A stretch of 64,000 nt of DNA from Torreya grandis (taxonomy: Eukaryota; Streptophyta; Pinopsida; Cupressales; Taxaceae). The translations under genes were made by a program, and so were the position numbers. A model generated the notes under the pieces. That model saw nothing but the letters and a program-made list of their open reading frames with translations. It did not search any database and was not told the origin of the DNA. The stretch spans positions 6,883,001-6,947,000 of the forward strand of contig JARHVA010000006.1 of the NCBI GenBank assembly GCA_037957365.1, given 5' to 3'. Positions 1 through 12,759 of this stretch are shown here, piece after piece; the first letter of the stretch is position 1, and each line of letters starts with the position of its first letter.

Positions 1-1262
1 GATCATTACAATACATGCCTTATGGGTCTTTAAATAGAATCCCATGGTTACAAAAATAGAAATCTAACTACAATAATTAGACACGCAGCTCGTGACTATA
101 ATTAGTCATTTGACATGCAAACACTGGCTTCACTTAACTGACTGTTTGTCAACAACAGTTCTGGAAATACAAAGGTGACCGACATCGGTCCCTGCTTGCC
201 TGGTGCTGCCGACGTCGGCTGACCTCCTGCCGTCGCCGGTTTCTTTCTCCACTGTCTATGACCGACGTTGGTTATACTGTCGACGCCGGTTCCTCTGGTT
301 CTTCAACATCCTCTTCTTGTGTCTGCAAATAGTTAAAGCTTTTAGCTCCACACACTAACAATAAAATCACATTAAATAAACATGAAAAATATTATTAAAT
401 CAATAAAGTCTGGATAAACTTGTTTTGATGTATTTATTCATTGATCAATACACACAGTCCACTTCAAATACACATACATAGGGAAATAGGGCACTTTGTG
501 TCTTTTCCTTCAAAACCAGGATCTTTCTTGATATATTATTAAAAATTGAACCTATAAAAATCTTAATAAATCATCCCAAATCAAAATCCAACCTTTTTAA
601 TTTTAAATAACCCCTCTAACTACCTTTTAGGACCTTTCAACAATCACTAAAGAGCTAGTTAGGCAATATGAATGCATACAAAGTTGGTATTCCATAAATT
701 CATGACTTTGGACCCATTATATGGATTTATGGGATATTTAAGATACCATTACAACATTATTATAACTTGAAATGCAACACTAAATCTAAGTAAAACATTC
801 AAATTTGAAAATCTAAGTTTTGACGGGAAAGTGGAAATTTCAAAGTTCATTAAGCTAGGACTAAAAATAACTATTTATTTTGAAAACTAAGTATGATATA
901 AGCATTTTAAGACATAATATACCATAATAAATCAAAAATTTGAATAATAAAACCAAAATTGAAATGAAAACTATCCTATAAGTGATGCTCCTTCATCACA
1001 TGTTTTTATAGATTACAAAGGAGAAGAGAGAGATTAAGGGAAATTTCAAGGAAAAAGGAAAAATGCACCACATTAATTGTCTTAAATGTGATCACATGTG
1101 AAGTATTTGTATCCATGTGAAAAAGGTGTCAAAAGGTGGATCTTTACTTTGGATATGATCACCTCCATTTTTTTGGTCTCCCACCTTTCATGTGACACCA
1201 ACCACCTTGACACATGTGAGATCAAATAATGAATACAAAATTATTATCTCTTTCTCCTTGTG
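1..1262. other. Left flank of E1, no gene seen
   Basis: AT-rich sequence with no open frame of useful length and no recognisable domain. The only structured part is a CpG-rich patch at 178-290 with five palindromic motifs, listed separately. The 980-1250 stretch has short words (CACATGTGA, GGTGTCA) that loosely recall 17090-17110 and 63600-64000, so it may be old LTR debris, but I could not align it convincingly. Confidence 0.4.
178..290. repeat. Array A of ACCGACGTCGGT-like palindromes
   Basis: Five copies of a 12-bp near-palindrome start at 178, 208, 229, 261 and 279: ACCGACATCGGT, GCCGACGTCGGC, GCCGTCGCCGGT, ACCGACGTTGGT and GTCGACGCCGGT. Differences from ACCGACGTCGGT are mostly C-to-T or G-to-A changes at CpG. 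Spacings are 30, 21, 32 and 18 bp. The patch is strikingly GC-rich against its surroundings. Similar arrays lie in E1 and E6, so this is probably a fragment of a related LTR or leader whose boundaries I cannot define. Confidence 0.75.
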
Positions 1263-1267
1263 CACAA
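1263..1267. repeat. Target-site duplication of E1, left (CACAA)
   Basis: CACAA directly precedes the first base of the left E1 LTR and is repeated at 16998-17002 directly after the right LTR. Five bases is the usual duplication for LTR retrotransposon integrase. Confidence 0.85.
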
Positions 1268-2461
1268 TATAGAAACCTAAAACTAGCCACTGATAACCTC
1301 TAATCAGGGTTTTGGCCAATTTCCACCCAAAATGCACAATTTAGCTTAAAAACACTAAAACATGCTAAATGATTTTAAATTAACATACTCAAGTGCCAAT
1401 TTTGGCCAGGGTATCCCTAAATGGGACAATGCAATTTATGAGCCAACCAACTTTAATTAGATCATTTCAAGTCAAAATGTCAAATTTGCACCTGGGTGCT
1501 TTGGATTGCTCTTCCCTATTAAATATTTTGCACAAGATGTGTGCATTTGTTATTTGTTGTTGGTAGCATTCTAAATGGGAACATGGTTCCAATGTATCTG
1601 ACAACACCTTCCAATTTCAATCCAGTTAAATTTAGGACCAATAACAAGGCATTCTGATCAATTTGAGTAATTTGGACACAAGGTGCTTAATCATGCTTAA
1701 GAGATAATTAACCCAAATCAAGGCATAATAAATAATTCCATGCAACCTTGTTGAAAACTTGTTTTTAGAAATGAATATTGAATATCTACATCATCAAGTG
1801 AACTCATTTCTTAGGAAGACATCCTTAGGCCATAAATATCAGGATTCATGCCCTCCATGCCTCATCAATACCTTCCATGATGCCCTCCATTCCTCTTAAT
1901 TTCCCCTTCTTCCAATGTCATGATGAAGATAATTAAAAAAATAATTCCAAAATTTGAATTAATCCTCAACCACACATCTCAATCTCAGGATGGATGGTTG
2001 AGGTTGATTATGATCAAATCCATAAATCTATAAATAAGAGGCCTCACAACATCATTTCTAAGCTTTTTTGATGTAAAGTTATAATTCCAAATTAGTTCCA
2101 AAAGCTTCAAGAAACTAGTGTTACAATGCTAAATTGATTCCAACCAAGCCAAGCTATAAGCCAAAGGTGCCAAGGAGAGATGGAGGTAGCCAAGCTTCCA
2201 TTTCCAAGGACTTCATGAGTACAAGCTGAGCAAGCCACCACTACAAAGGCATTTGGAGCATCCAAGGAAGGTGAAGGAATTGTTATGTTTTCATTCCTTA
2301 TTTTTTAGTTGTGTTTGTCATTTGCTTTTGTTAATTAATCTTTCCCTAGTGTCTAGGCCTAGAGATGTTATGCTATTAGTGTGTTTATTTCATTTTATTT
2401 TCATTTTGAAACTAACACCATACTAACCATCCTCTCTTGAGTCAAACTCTTAGATCATATA
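1268..2461 (+). repeat. E1 5' LTR
   Basis: Matches 15829-16997 along its whole length. It starts TATAGAAACC (the other copy TATAGACACC; expected TGTAGACACC) and ends TCATATA where the other copy ends TTAGACA, so the terminal CA has decayed to TA. A TATA box lies at 2029-2036. Confidence 0.92.
2029..2036 (+). promoter_or_regulatory. TATA box of E1 5' LTR
   Basis: TATAAATA stands about 430 bp before the LTR end in a region conserved in the other LTR, where it reads TATAAAT at 16599-16605. The placement fits the U3/R boundary; a start site about 30 bp downstream is inferred. Confidence 0.55.
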
Positions 2462-2462
2462 A

Positions 2463-2480
2463 TGGGATGCCCGGTGGGAG
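2463..2480 (+). promoter_or_regulatory. E1 primer-binding site
   Basis: TGGGATGCCCGGTGGGAG begins two bases after the 5' LTR, where minus-strand synthesis is primed by a tRNA 3' end. The core GCCYRRTGGGA recurs after the LTRs of E3, E4, E6 and E8. It is not the initiator-Met type TGGTATCA; I did not assign the tRNA. Confidence 0.75.
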
Positions 2481-2609
2481 AAGATGCATCCTACACATGA
2501 AAAAGATCATTTTTCATTTCTAAAATATTTATTTGAGCCTTTAAAATTCTTGAAAATTGATTTTATAACTTTATTTTGCTATATTTGTTTGCCATAGTTT
2601 TACACAATA

Positions 2610-2715
2610 ATCGACATTGATAAGTAATATCGACATCGATTACCTACTTAACCAATTTCAGTTATCAAAATTGATATCAATTAGATTTTGATTAGCTAGA
2701 GTAACCAACGTCAGT
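2610..2715. repeat. Array B of decayed 12-bp palindromes in the E1 leader
   Basis: Near-palindromes start at 2610 (ATCGACATTGAT), 2629 (ATCGACATCGAT, a close match), 2651 (ACCAATTTCAGT), 2670 (ATTGATATCAAT, a perfect palindrome) and 2704 (ACCAACGTCAGT). Spacings are 19, 22, 19 and 34 bp. They resemble arrays A and those of E6 with most CpG lost. The array lies about 130-235 bp past the primer site, in the untranslated leader. Confidence 0.6.
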
Positions 2716-5046
2716 CACTATGTTTTTCCAAAAACACAAACTCGAGAGCTACTTTTTCAAAGTTCATTGTTTCAAGCTAAAAAGAGCTTTAAAGCTAAAG
2801 GACATGCTAACCATTTTGCTACAAGAACAACATTGATATTTGTTTAAAACATGTTTAAATCACCTTTGCATGTTTAAAAATCAATTAGAAACCTTACTTT
2901 GGTGTTTAACAAAGGACTTAGATGTTTTGGTGAATGTTTTCAAAGTTTGCAACTAAGACCAAGGGGTCAAATGAACACCACTAAACTTTTTATTTGGGTT
3001 TAAAATTGAACACACTTTTCAATTCTTTTTTGCAATAGTTTTTTAGTTATATTTTGTTTGGCAAAAAGAGGAATGTTTCATGTATACTCTTCTATTTGTC
3101 CCCTATAGGGAACCCTTGGAATCAAAAGTGCAATTCCTATTGCAAATAGCCTAGTCCAAAGCTTAGAAAGAAAGTCATCTAAATCACTCCTCAAAAACTC
3201 ATCAAAGTTTGGGTGACCTTGAAAATGACCTTAAAATCTTTCTACTTTCATGCTTTATTTATTTTTATGTATCTTGGCTTATGAGGGCGACTTCATCACC
3301 TCCCATAAGTTCATTATGAAAGCTTTGACCCAGGGTTTCATCTCCTGACATTTAATTCATTTGGCTCCTTTGGATTTGTACACAAGACATAGTGGCACTT
3401 TTGACATCACACTACACTAAGTGAATAGTAGGATGTAGTGGTTATGAAAAATACTAGACCTTTTTGCAACAAGCCAAGTGATACTAACCCAAAATCCATT
3501 CTTTTCTTTTGCATTGTTTGGCATGAAAGTCATAATGCAATTGATTCCCCTAGATCATTTGGAAGCTTGTTAGATCTTAGATAATTCCCCACTTACCATG
3601 GAAGTATTTTTGGTGTAAGGTGCACCTCAAGGTCCATGTCATAGTAATTTCATTTGAGAGAAGGGGTGGGGGTGTAAGAACCCTACTATATAATGTGCAT
3701 TTACTTTTGGATAAACACTTAAATTCCTCTCAAATGATGTATATTGACAAAATCTAATAATACCAAGAAACCTTGTCATTTTAGGATCTAAGAACAATTA
3801 ATTAGTTGGTCTTGTCCTAGATTAAAGTCTTGTTTAGAGTCAAAACTTGGTGTAAACAAACAATCTAAACCAAACACATAGTCTAAATTTTTCTTTGAAC
3901 AAAGAGGCATTATGTTGTCTGTGCGAGATCATCAAATTGCATTGCTCAAAATTTCATCAAAATATTGAGATTCATATCATCCACTTTGGCATAGTTATGC
4001 TGCCCAATTGAGTCTAGACCTTTACCAAAGTTGTTTAAGTCCTTCACTTATAATCTAAATTCAAAATTACACCTTTATAATTTCATAGGGTTAATGTGTT
4101 AAGTGGGTTCACCATTTGGACTAAACTTGAGGGAACTTAGGTTTAATTTACAATTTAGGTTGAAGGTCATTTAAAGACTCATAATCATTATCATCACTTG
4201 ATAGACTTAAGCCATTTTGTGATAAACACTTGCACTTTGGGTCTATGCACTGTAACATTTTGAGTCAATAAAGGTAGTGTTATTCTATCAAAATTATAGG
4301 AAAATGTATTTTCCTTAGAGATTTTTTGAAACAAACCTTTTTGTCATACCTTTGGGTAGTATAGTGTCATTACGCTATCCAAAACATTTCAAATATTATT
4401 TCATAATCCTTCTTGCATACGGCTTCAAATTTGTTCCTACATTTTCAAACCAATCCAAGTGTACTTTTATGATCTTTTGTCTAAAATAGTTATACTATTC
4501 ACTTTTGTCTAGTTTGTTTGTTAAAAGAACCAAGTTTTATACCATTTTTTGTGGGAAAATATATTATTGCTAAAAGGGCCTTTTGTTTCATACCTTATAC
4601 TTAGTTGATCAAGTTCATGTCTAAGAATCAAATGCCTAGTATTTGTTAGAAGTTTTTCAAATCCGTTAGATTAAAACTCTCATCTATTTTCAAAGTCTAG
4701 CTTTTGACGCTATTTGGCCAAGAGTCCTAGCACATGGCTTGTTTGAGTCTAGCTTTTGACCCCATGTTTGGCCAAAAGACCTAGCAACTTTTAAATTCCT
4801 AGATTAGACTAATTTGAAACACTTTGACCTTAGATTTTGGCATTTTGATTTTTAAGACCATTTACTTACTTATCTTTGTGTGAATAGTGAAATGTTAGAT
4901 ACTTCATGCTAGCTTGTTTCCTCATAAATATTTGCATAAACCTTTTGATCCTTTTGAAAAATCTAGACCAAGTTTGAACATCATCTATTTTAGACATTGT
5001 CCTTTTTAGAGTTTGTATAACTCTTTGACCTTTTATCACAAAATCA
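2716..5046 (+). other. E1 leader, non-coding
   Basis: A 2.3-kb untranslated leader with no convincing reading frame. Two tandem copies of a block start at about 4693 and 4748 (TCTAGCTTTTGAC then TTTGGCCAA and CCTAGCA), period about 54 bp. Long leaders are common in Tat-type elements. Nothing else is recognised. Confidence 0.5.
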
Positions 5047-7950
5047 TTGAGTATGGATCTCAACATGTATTCATACACTCGTAGTGGACTCATATATAAT
5101 CTAGGGATTAGTAATGTGGTTGCACAAGAAGAAATGGTACACGACCCCTATGTAGATAATATTGCTTATGAGATGGATTCTTATCCCTCTTATAATACTC
5201 AATCAAGGGCACAAATCCAAGATACATTGGATAACTATTTGGTTAACGCACCACTTTATTTAGAATAAGACCAAGAGAAAACCATACAATACCTGTAGTA
5301 GATGAGCTAGTACTTCAATAGTCATATTCTACTAATACAACTTCCATGTATGATCATTTCTTGTTTGAGTGACATTTGTTAGAGAACAAAGATGAGATTT
5401 TAGTTAGAGCCATAGAGGTAGGGGCCAAGTTTCCAGCAGAATTTCCCTATGAAAATTTACCAAGTCTATTAAGAGTGCCCCATAATATCATTTATGATCA
5501 ATAGGATTCTTCCATCAATCCTATTGCTTTAGTTCAAACAACGTACAAAGATCTTAATATATCTGATTGATGCAAAAACATCATGGAAGATCACTTTAAC
5601 CAAAGACAAATAACATATCAAACCTACCTAAATTTAGCATGTGATTTCAATTAGATAAACATGGTAACTAAGGCTCTCATTGACCTAGTACCTTCAACAA
5701 GAGTGTTGATATAATTAACTAGACAAGAGAATCTAGGTTATAACCCATTCATACAAACCACTTTGATAGATAACTTGATGCATATGTCTGTTATTGAAGA
5801 AGTGTCTTCAATCTCTACATAGAATAATGAGCCAAATGTAGTAGACAATCTGCAAACAACATCCAACCTGGATCAAAGTGGTACTAATGCACAAACAAAT
5901 AGCCAACAATATGTGCCTATAGTTAATCCCATGATTAGATCATCATACTAGGGAGTGGGATTTTCTACACCCCAACCTCAACTGATTGCTTCCTCAAGTG
6001 TGTAACCTATGGGATTAGGTAGTCAAACAATGGCCAATATCATGCCTTAACAATAGAATGTGACGAATCCTACTCCTCCTTAACAAGTAACGAGTAGTAT
6101 TCCACAACAATAGGCACAATCTAGTGTATCAATGCAATAAAGGAAAAATACATTATCACCTCAATCAAGGGTAACAAATGCTCTACCTCACTAGGTAATG
6201 ATGAATATACCTCTTCAATCATAGACTAATATGCCAATCTAAAACCAAGTAATGACTAGTCAATTACATGAAAATATTGGTCAATGATAGATGCCAAATC
6301 TAAAACCCACTTTCGCTTCCTCACAGGGATTTGTGCAACAAGGAGGTCCTCATGTTTCTCAAATACCTACTAGATAACTGTTGGTCCAAAATGTACCACA
6401 AATCTAGAGATGGGGTCTTGGTCCATAAGTTCCCACTTAATAGCAAGGTTCGATTAGTTAGCAACATGTTCATTTTCAACCATAATAGGCATACTATAGT
6501 TATATCCCTCCATCCCAACCATAAAAACCACCATGTCAAACCTTTATCACCAACCCAAACTAGAACATCACACAACCAAATGTGCAATTTTAAGTATATC
6601 TCTATCCATGTATGCATATTCTTGATCCATTCCTCAACCCAACCAATATACCCCAAAAGGTATCTCCATCATACCCTAGTCAAAATGTTCCACTTGTGAC
6701 CTCCCAACCATCTATCCAAACCCAAATTCTCCCTCAAACTAATATTCCTTCTAGTTTCCTATCCTAAGAATTGTAATAGATGAAGGATGTAATTGCTGCC
6801 ATTCAAGCTAGTAAAAAAACTAAAAAGTTCAAATTGGATGACATATGTTCCTATCCATTCAACATGGAGTATTTGTAGATACAATTTCCTCCAGGATATG
6901 AACCATCAAAATTTGATAAATACAAAGGGAAAGGTGATCGTAAGGCTCATTCAATTGAATTCTTTATCACATATTAACCAGTGGCATATAACAACATATA
7001 CCTTTTGCTGTTATTTTCAAGGAGCTTGGGTAGAAAAGCCTTGGAGTAGTTTTTAAATTTGCCCAAGAACTTAGTAGTAGATTTTGATGATATTTTTGAT
7101 AAGTTTTTGCAACACTTTTCCTATAATATCGAGCATGAGATTTCATTAGTGGACTTAATGTAAGCAAAGCAAAAAGCTAGTGATAGTTTTGCAAGTTATT
7201 TACAATGATGGAGATCCCTTGCAAGCCATTTCACCCACAGTTTACTAGATAAATAATTAATTGCTATGTTTACTAAAAAATTTCATAGTGAGATAACTTA
7301 CCATCTAGAACTATAATATGCACATACGTTCAAGGAAATCATTGATAAAGGTTTCTTGATCGAGCAGGTGCTCATCAATAAAGGATTCATCAAGATTAAT
7401 TTAAAAAATCAAAATCAAGGTACCAATCAAAGAAATGACCAACATCAACATCTTGTTCAAGCAAAAGCAACACAATCAGCACAAACAATAACCAAGAAAG
7501 ACCAAAGCAATTCAACCATAATAGGAACATTGTGGGAAATGGAGTAATTGAGTTTCATCATGTTTAAATGGTGAAAATATCATTTATACCACCTTTTTAT
7601 CTTATTCCTACTCAAATAGTGCTAAAGTGCAACAACTGAAACTTAGCGCAATAAATATAGTAGTTGTTACCATTACAAACCCCTCCTCTTAAGAGAACCA
7701 TGCCTACACTTTGTGTCTTTAGTGACCTATGAGAACCTATTGAATCTATAATTTTCAAGCTTGCTACTGCTAATTTGATTAGTTGGCCTATACCAAAGCA
7801 TTATATATAAGACATTCCTTATCTTGATTGGTACCATGAAAATAAATTATGTGACTATCATCGGGTCAATGGGCATAATCTATGAAGACGTGTCCAAATC
7901 AAGCATTTAATTGAGAATATGTTAGAGAATGGGGAGATAAAATAGATAAT
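5047..7950 (+). pseudogene. gag: E1 gag (capsid-nucleocapsid) pseudogene
   Basis: Gag forms the virus-like particle. The N-terminal part (open 5047-5268) is followed by a long Gln/Pro/Asn-rich stretch (about 5700-6780) in which most stops are TAA or TAG in runs of CAA/CAG codons. The retrotransposon gag core lies at about 6830-7370, with FDKYKGKGDRKAHSIEFF, GRKALEWFLNLPKN, FLQHFSYNIEHE and AKQKASDSFASYLQ with WRSL in the family order. A zinc-knuckle-like motif (CDYHRVNGH) sits near 7850; its expected final Cys is replaced. An upstream frameshift joins the core to the tail at about 7370-7556. Dead gene; the family assignment is strong. Confidence 0.85.
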
Positions 7951-8634
7951 GTGCTTCCACTTCTAATCAAACTCTTTGGATTTATCAAAATTTCTTTCCA
8001 TGACATAACAATCAATAGCAATAAAATAATTAGTAACAACAACATTAACAACCAATGCATCAACAAAATTAACAGTATCAAAATTAAAGGTTGAACTAGT
8101 AGAACCAAAAAGAATGGTAACAAACAACAAACCTATAATGAAATTGCACATGACTGCAACAAGGTTGTGGTCATATTATAAGGGGTAGCATTAATACCAT
8201 CTCCATTAATCCTAGACCAACTAATAATCAGCCTAGACATTGCTAAACAACAATATTCAGCCAAATCACATGGATAATCCTTCTTTGACTTGGGAGTGCA
8301 TATAGGAAAACCAAAAAATTAGGACTTCCTCTTTTGGATCTTACAGTGACAACTCATTCTCACTATTTGACCACATGCAAGTGCACCAGTAACTGAGACT
8401 TATCCTATCTGGTCCCACACCATTTCCAACATTGTTTAGCAATAATGGTCTAATATTTAATCCTAATTATGTAATCACAACTCAAAGGTCAAAGATTACT
8501 ATCTTAGGCCCATAACCATCCACCACTTTGCTTGTCATCCAACCAACCATTCAACCTTGAAATAAACCATTCACTACTAACCAAGACAAGAAATTTCATA
8601 TTGTGAAACAATTGCAAAAGACACCAACACAAAT
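7951..8634 (+). other. E1 gag-pol linker
   Basis: Poly-Asn/Gln-like, stop-filled sequence between the gag zinc knuckle and the region before the protease. It includes an AAC/ACAA-rich run near 8000-8110. Minus-strand open frames here (7899-8151) are shadows of this low-complexity tract. Confidence 0.45.
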
Positions 8635-9283
8635 TTCTATCTTGGATTTGCTACAAACATCAATAATCCATCAAAATATATTGAATGAGTTTTGGAACCA
8701 ATCCATTATTGCTAGTGACATATCCCCTAATCAATTTCAAGCTTTGGTTGAACACCTAACTCTAGCCCAATAAGTCACATTCAACCAAAGAGATATGTCT
8801 TCTCTTGGCCCACTCCATAATAACCTATTATACATAGAAGTTTATATAAGATGGATTAAAGTGAAATGTGTCTTTATCGACAATGAATCCAACCTCAACA
8901 TAGTGTCTCTAAAGCTCGTCAAGCTTCTTGGGTACATGATGATAGATCTCCAACCAAAAAAAATAACTATCAAAGCTTATGATAATAAGGAAAGAGAATC
9001 ATAAGGAACCATTAGTTTGTTAGTTATCATTGGGCCTTTAACCTATGATACACTTTACCATGTGATTGATCTTGAATTATCATACAACATGCTTCTAGGC
9101 AAGCCTCGATTACATGAGATTCATGCAGTCCTGTCAAAGCTGCACCAATGTATCAAGTTTTTCCACTCAGGGATGGAAATGAATATTCTAGGAGATTTAC
9201 ACCTATATGAACACTACAAGCATCTTGAAGTTGAATTTCAAAGCTATAATTATCAGTATAGTATGAATCCAAGTTCTAATTAG
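8635..9283 (+). pseudogene. E1 retropepsin (aspartic protease) pseudogene
   Basis: The protease cuts the polyprotein. The pre-protease segment SILDLLQTSIIHQ starts near 8635; the active-site region FIDNESNLNIVSLKLVKLLG lies at about 8874-8934, with the catalytic Asp kept but Gly of D-x-G-S replaced (D-N-E-S). The C-terminal block (9077-9175) has SYNMLLGKPRLHEIHAVLSK, equivalent to the YNLLLGRPWIH type of plant gypsy elements. A single in-frame stop at about 9002 breaks it. Order and motifs match Tat elements. Confidence 0.85.
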
Positions 9284-10560
9284 GAAAAAATAAAGGCTAT
9301 ACTTATCGATCCTTCACCATATAATTGTATAGATCCTAATACCTTGGATTCCCTTTCCCACATGGCACCTTCTAAAGCTTCTAATCATTTCACCATTTCA
9401 AATAATGGACTAGGAGAGTATCTGACCCATGATACATTTCATATTGCTAATCTTCCTCAAAATTCAAACACCTTTGGGTGACCTAAAGTCATCCCACATG
9501 TGCATTGGAAATAAAAGAATAAAGATAAGGGACCTGTCACATTTATACCATCATCAAACCTAGGACCTAACCATCTTAAGTGGGATGAATCATGGTTATT
9601 CAATCACAACCAAGATGATTATTATAAAAGTTCTAGGTATCTTCTTCCTAATAGGATCATGGAGCATCACAATTATGAATGAAGAGGCCTCATACTGAAT
9701 CAGTAAGGAAACATCAAGCCAATTTCTATGACTAAGTATGAAAGACCTTATGGACTTGGATTTAAATTGCCTAGGGGTGACCCCACATATCTTATTCAAA
9801 CTCCATCACTAATGACTAGTGATGATGATGCTGACAATGAAATAGATTCTGATCATAGCTTCACCTTTGATGATCTAGTTAAAACCAACTTGTTTGATAA
9901 TAATGCCATTTTTACCCTTACCCAAGTCATTCATCACAAACATTTTCCATTATATTATCCCCAACTAATAGATTGGGACCAACAAGAATCTAGTCTATCG
10001 ATTGATGAGTTCCAAAATGATGAGGTATTCTATGATTTCTTAGGCTTAGAGACAATGTTTCATTGGGATCTCACACATCAAGATTCTCAATCACATTGGA
10101 TCCCATAGCCTATTTTAAAGAGCAAGTGAACACCTTAGCCAAAAACAAATAAGTAAAACATTGAGGTCCCAAAGTGAAAACCTCTTTGAGGTGCTTTCTG
10201 ACCATGGAAAAAGTAAAGATAAAGGCCAATCTAGTGGTGAAAACCTATCTCAGATGCCATTATATGGAGGTGTTCATTCTTCTTCGAATTTAGATTAGGA
10301 GACCACTAACAATGAAGTTGCTTGTAGATCCGAGTTCAGATTCAAGCAATAATAAGTATTTGATCAAAATTTTCTAGAATTTTTGACTATTTTTGTTACA
10401 TGGCTAGATCTCCCATTAGGAGACTTAGATTCATCATGCCTAGGAGAAGTTGAAGAGAAAGTCTTAATAGAGGACCTTGACATAATCCAATAATTCAAGT
10501 CAATGCCTACTATCCTAGAAGATGATTCAACCCTTCTAGTTGAAGATACAATAGAGGTAA
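9284..10560 (+). other. E1 protease-RT connector
   Basis: Mostly open linker (longest frame 9728-10108, 126 aa) rich in Asp and Ser. It contains YERPYGLGFKLPRGDP near 9738, resembling the GLG-containing linker found in this position in Tat polyproteins. I recognise no enzyme here. Stops and shifts make it non-functional. Confidence 0.5.
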
Positions 10561-11440
10561 ATATTAGGACTCCATCAAACCTAAAATGGATAAAATTAGG
10601 AGTGTCTCTCACTAAGGATGAATGTGACATCTTTATAGATATATTGAGAGAGTTTGGGGATATTTTTGCATAGGCCTATTTTGACATTCCAAGTTTAGAC
10701 CCCGCCTTGGTTCTACACCACCTTGTGGTTAATCTTGATGCCAAACCGATAAAAAAAAGCTACATAAAATTCATCCTTACATTGTTGTATTGGTAAAGAA
10801 AGAGTTTGAAAAACTCTTAGAAGCAAGATGTATCTGATCCATTAAATACTTTGAATGGATCTCTAATGTTATACCTATTAGTAAAAACCTTAAAGAGATT
10901 AGAATTTGTACTAATTTTTGAGACATCAATAAAGCTTGTCCTAAAGATGATTTTCCCTTGCCTAATATCAACATGATCATCAAATCCATGATAGGTTATG
11001 CAATTCTTTCACTCATGGATGGCTTTTTAGGATATAACCAAATCAAAATTGCACCATAAGATCAACATAAAACAATGTTCATCACTCCATGGGAAAATTT
11101 TATTACCAGGTGATGCCATTTGGTCTTAAAAATGCTAGAACTATATATCAAAGGGCAATGACTATCATATTCCATGATATGATGCATGATATTGTTGAAG
11201 ACTATGTCAATGACATATTAGGAAAATTTAAAACTAGGGTCGACCATCTAATAGTGTTGCATAAGATATTTGAAAGACTACGAGAGTACAAAGTTAAACT
11301 AAATTAAAAAAATGTGTGTTTGGTGTAATCTCAAGAAAATTACTTAGCTTCATCATGTCTCATAGAGGTATTGAAGTGGATCTGGATAAAATCCATGCTA
11401 TAACAAAGATGCCACCACCAACCAATTTAAAGCATCTCCA
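10561..11440 (+). pseudogene. E1 reverse transcriptase pseudogene
   Basis: RT domain in pieces: entry region GVSLTKDECDIFIDILREFG (about 10600), IRICTNF with DINKACPKDDFPLP (about 10900-10960), SLMDGFLGYNQIKIAP (about 11012-11060), then after a frameshift VMPFGLKNARTIYQRAMT (11104) and the active-site block EDYVNDILGK (about 11196-11226). The canonical YVDD is YVND, so one metal-binding Asp is lost. The end block FIMSHRGIEVDLDKIHAI is at about 11350-11405. Could not have been active in this form. Confidence 0.9.
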
Positions 11441-11559
11441 TAGTTTATAGGGTAAGATCTAGTCAATCCAATGATTCATCTCTCAATTAGTAGATAAGTG
11501 CCATTTATTTACACACTTTTTGAAGAAAGGAGTTGCATTTTACTGAGATGATCATTACC

Positions 11560-12093
11560 AAATAGCTTTTCAATAGATAAAATATTATCTTGTCAGTTTG
11601 CCTATTTTATTACCTCCTATGCCAATGAAAGTCATTCTTGTTATACTTATTAGCTACTGACCATGCTCTAGGGGCACTCTTGACTCAACATGATGATAAA
11701 GGAAAGGAGCATGACAAAGGAAATGAGCATGTTGTATACTACCTAAGTCATACCTTGGTTACATAACTATACACCTGTTGAAAAATATTGTCTGACCATG
11801 ATTTTTTTAGCTCAAAAACTACATCATTAGATATTAAATAATAAGACCATGGTCATTTCAAAATTAGATCCACTCAAGTATATACTATCTAAAACAACTT
11901 TGTAAGGAAGAATGGCTAAATGGATCATTATTCTCAGTGAGTTTGACATAGAGTATGTTAATCAGAAGGCAGTCTAGGGACAAGTTCTTATAGATCAACT
12001 TGCTGAAGCACCTCTCATAGACATACAACCACTCACATTTCAATTTACTGATGAATCTATCATGACCATCATTGACACACCCCCTGAGGAACA
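11560..12093 (+). pseudogene. E1 RNase H (RT-linked) pseudogene
   Basis: After the RT connection come ATDHALGALLTQHD (about 11655) and HVVYYLSHTL (about 11730), the RT-RNase H region of gypsy pol. A frameshift follows, then EKYCLTMIFLAQKLHH and the downstream MAKWIIILSEFDIEYV (11912-11960) and GQVLIDQLAEAPL (11978-12018), diagnostic of Tat pol between the two RNase H domains. Confidence 0.8.
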
Positions 12094-12520
12094 ACCCTAG
12101 AAACTATATTTTGATGGTTTATTTAATGCACATGGATCAGGGGTAGGCCTATTATTTATCACACCATAGGGGGATCTAATCCCTAAATCGTTCAGAATCA
12201 ACTTCCCTTGTACAAACAACATGGCTGAGTATGAAGCACTTATTGCAAGTCTTTAACAAGTAGTGCAGTGGAATATATCTCATCTTCAAGTTTATGATGA
12301 TTCTCAGTTAATAATCAATCAAGTCATAGATCATTTTTAGACCAAAGATGACAAGTTGGTTCCATATAAAGTCATGGTCGATAATATTAAATAATAAATT
12401 GCCAACATTCAATTTGAGCATATACCGAGGGCTAGTAAAAAAACTATAGATGTGATGGCTACTATTGGCTCTCTGATTCAATAAATAGATAAAGCTAGAG
12501 AGTATCAATTCCTCATCAAA
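12094..12520 (+). pseudogene. E1 second (archaeal-type) RNase H pseudogene
   Basis: Additional RNase H domain known from Tat/Ogre elements. Visible in order: KLYFDGLFNAHGSGVGLLF (first Asp), NNMAEYEALIASL (Glu, about 12220), LQVYDDSQLIINQV (second Asp, about 12286) and IPRASKKTIDVMA (last Asp, about 12424). The four catalytic residues are still readable although several stops interrupt the frame. Confidence 0.85.
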
Positions 12521-12759
12521 AATTTGTTAGCACCAGCTCATGAACCTTCAACCGTTACCATGATTTATGATATTGTTGGTCCTGATTCTATCTGGTACTC
12601 AAACCTTTACCACTACCTTAATGACTAAGTTTTACCACCTAACCTCTCTCAAAAATAAATCAAAGCCTTCATTCATCATTTTTCTCATTATACTCTACTT
12701 GGATCCACCCTTTATCATCATAATTTTGATGGAACTCTGCTACATTGTTTAACTTCAGT

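Noticed and set aside
6321..6699. Overlapping 111- and 122-aa frames on both strands as genes
   Set aside because: They lie within the decayed E1 gag, whose own frame shows better family-like sequence; both are chance frames.
7899..8151. Hydrophobic minus-strand frames as a membrane protein
   Set aside because: They are the complement of an AAC/ACAA-rich stretch in the E1 gag-pol linker.
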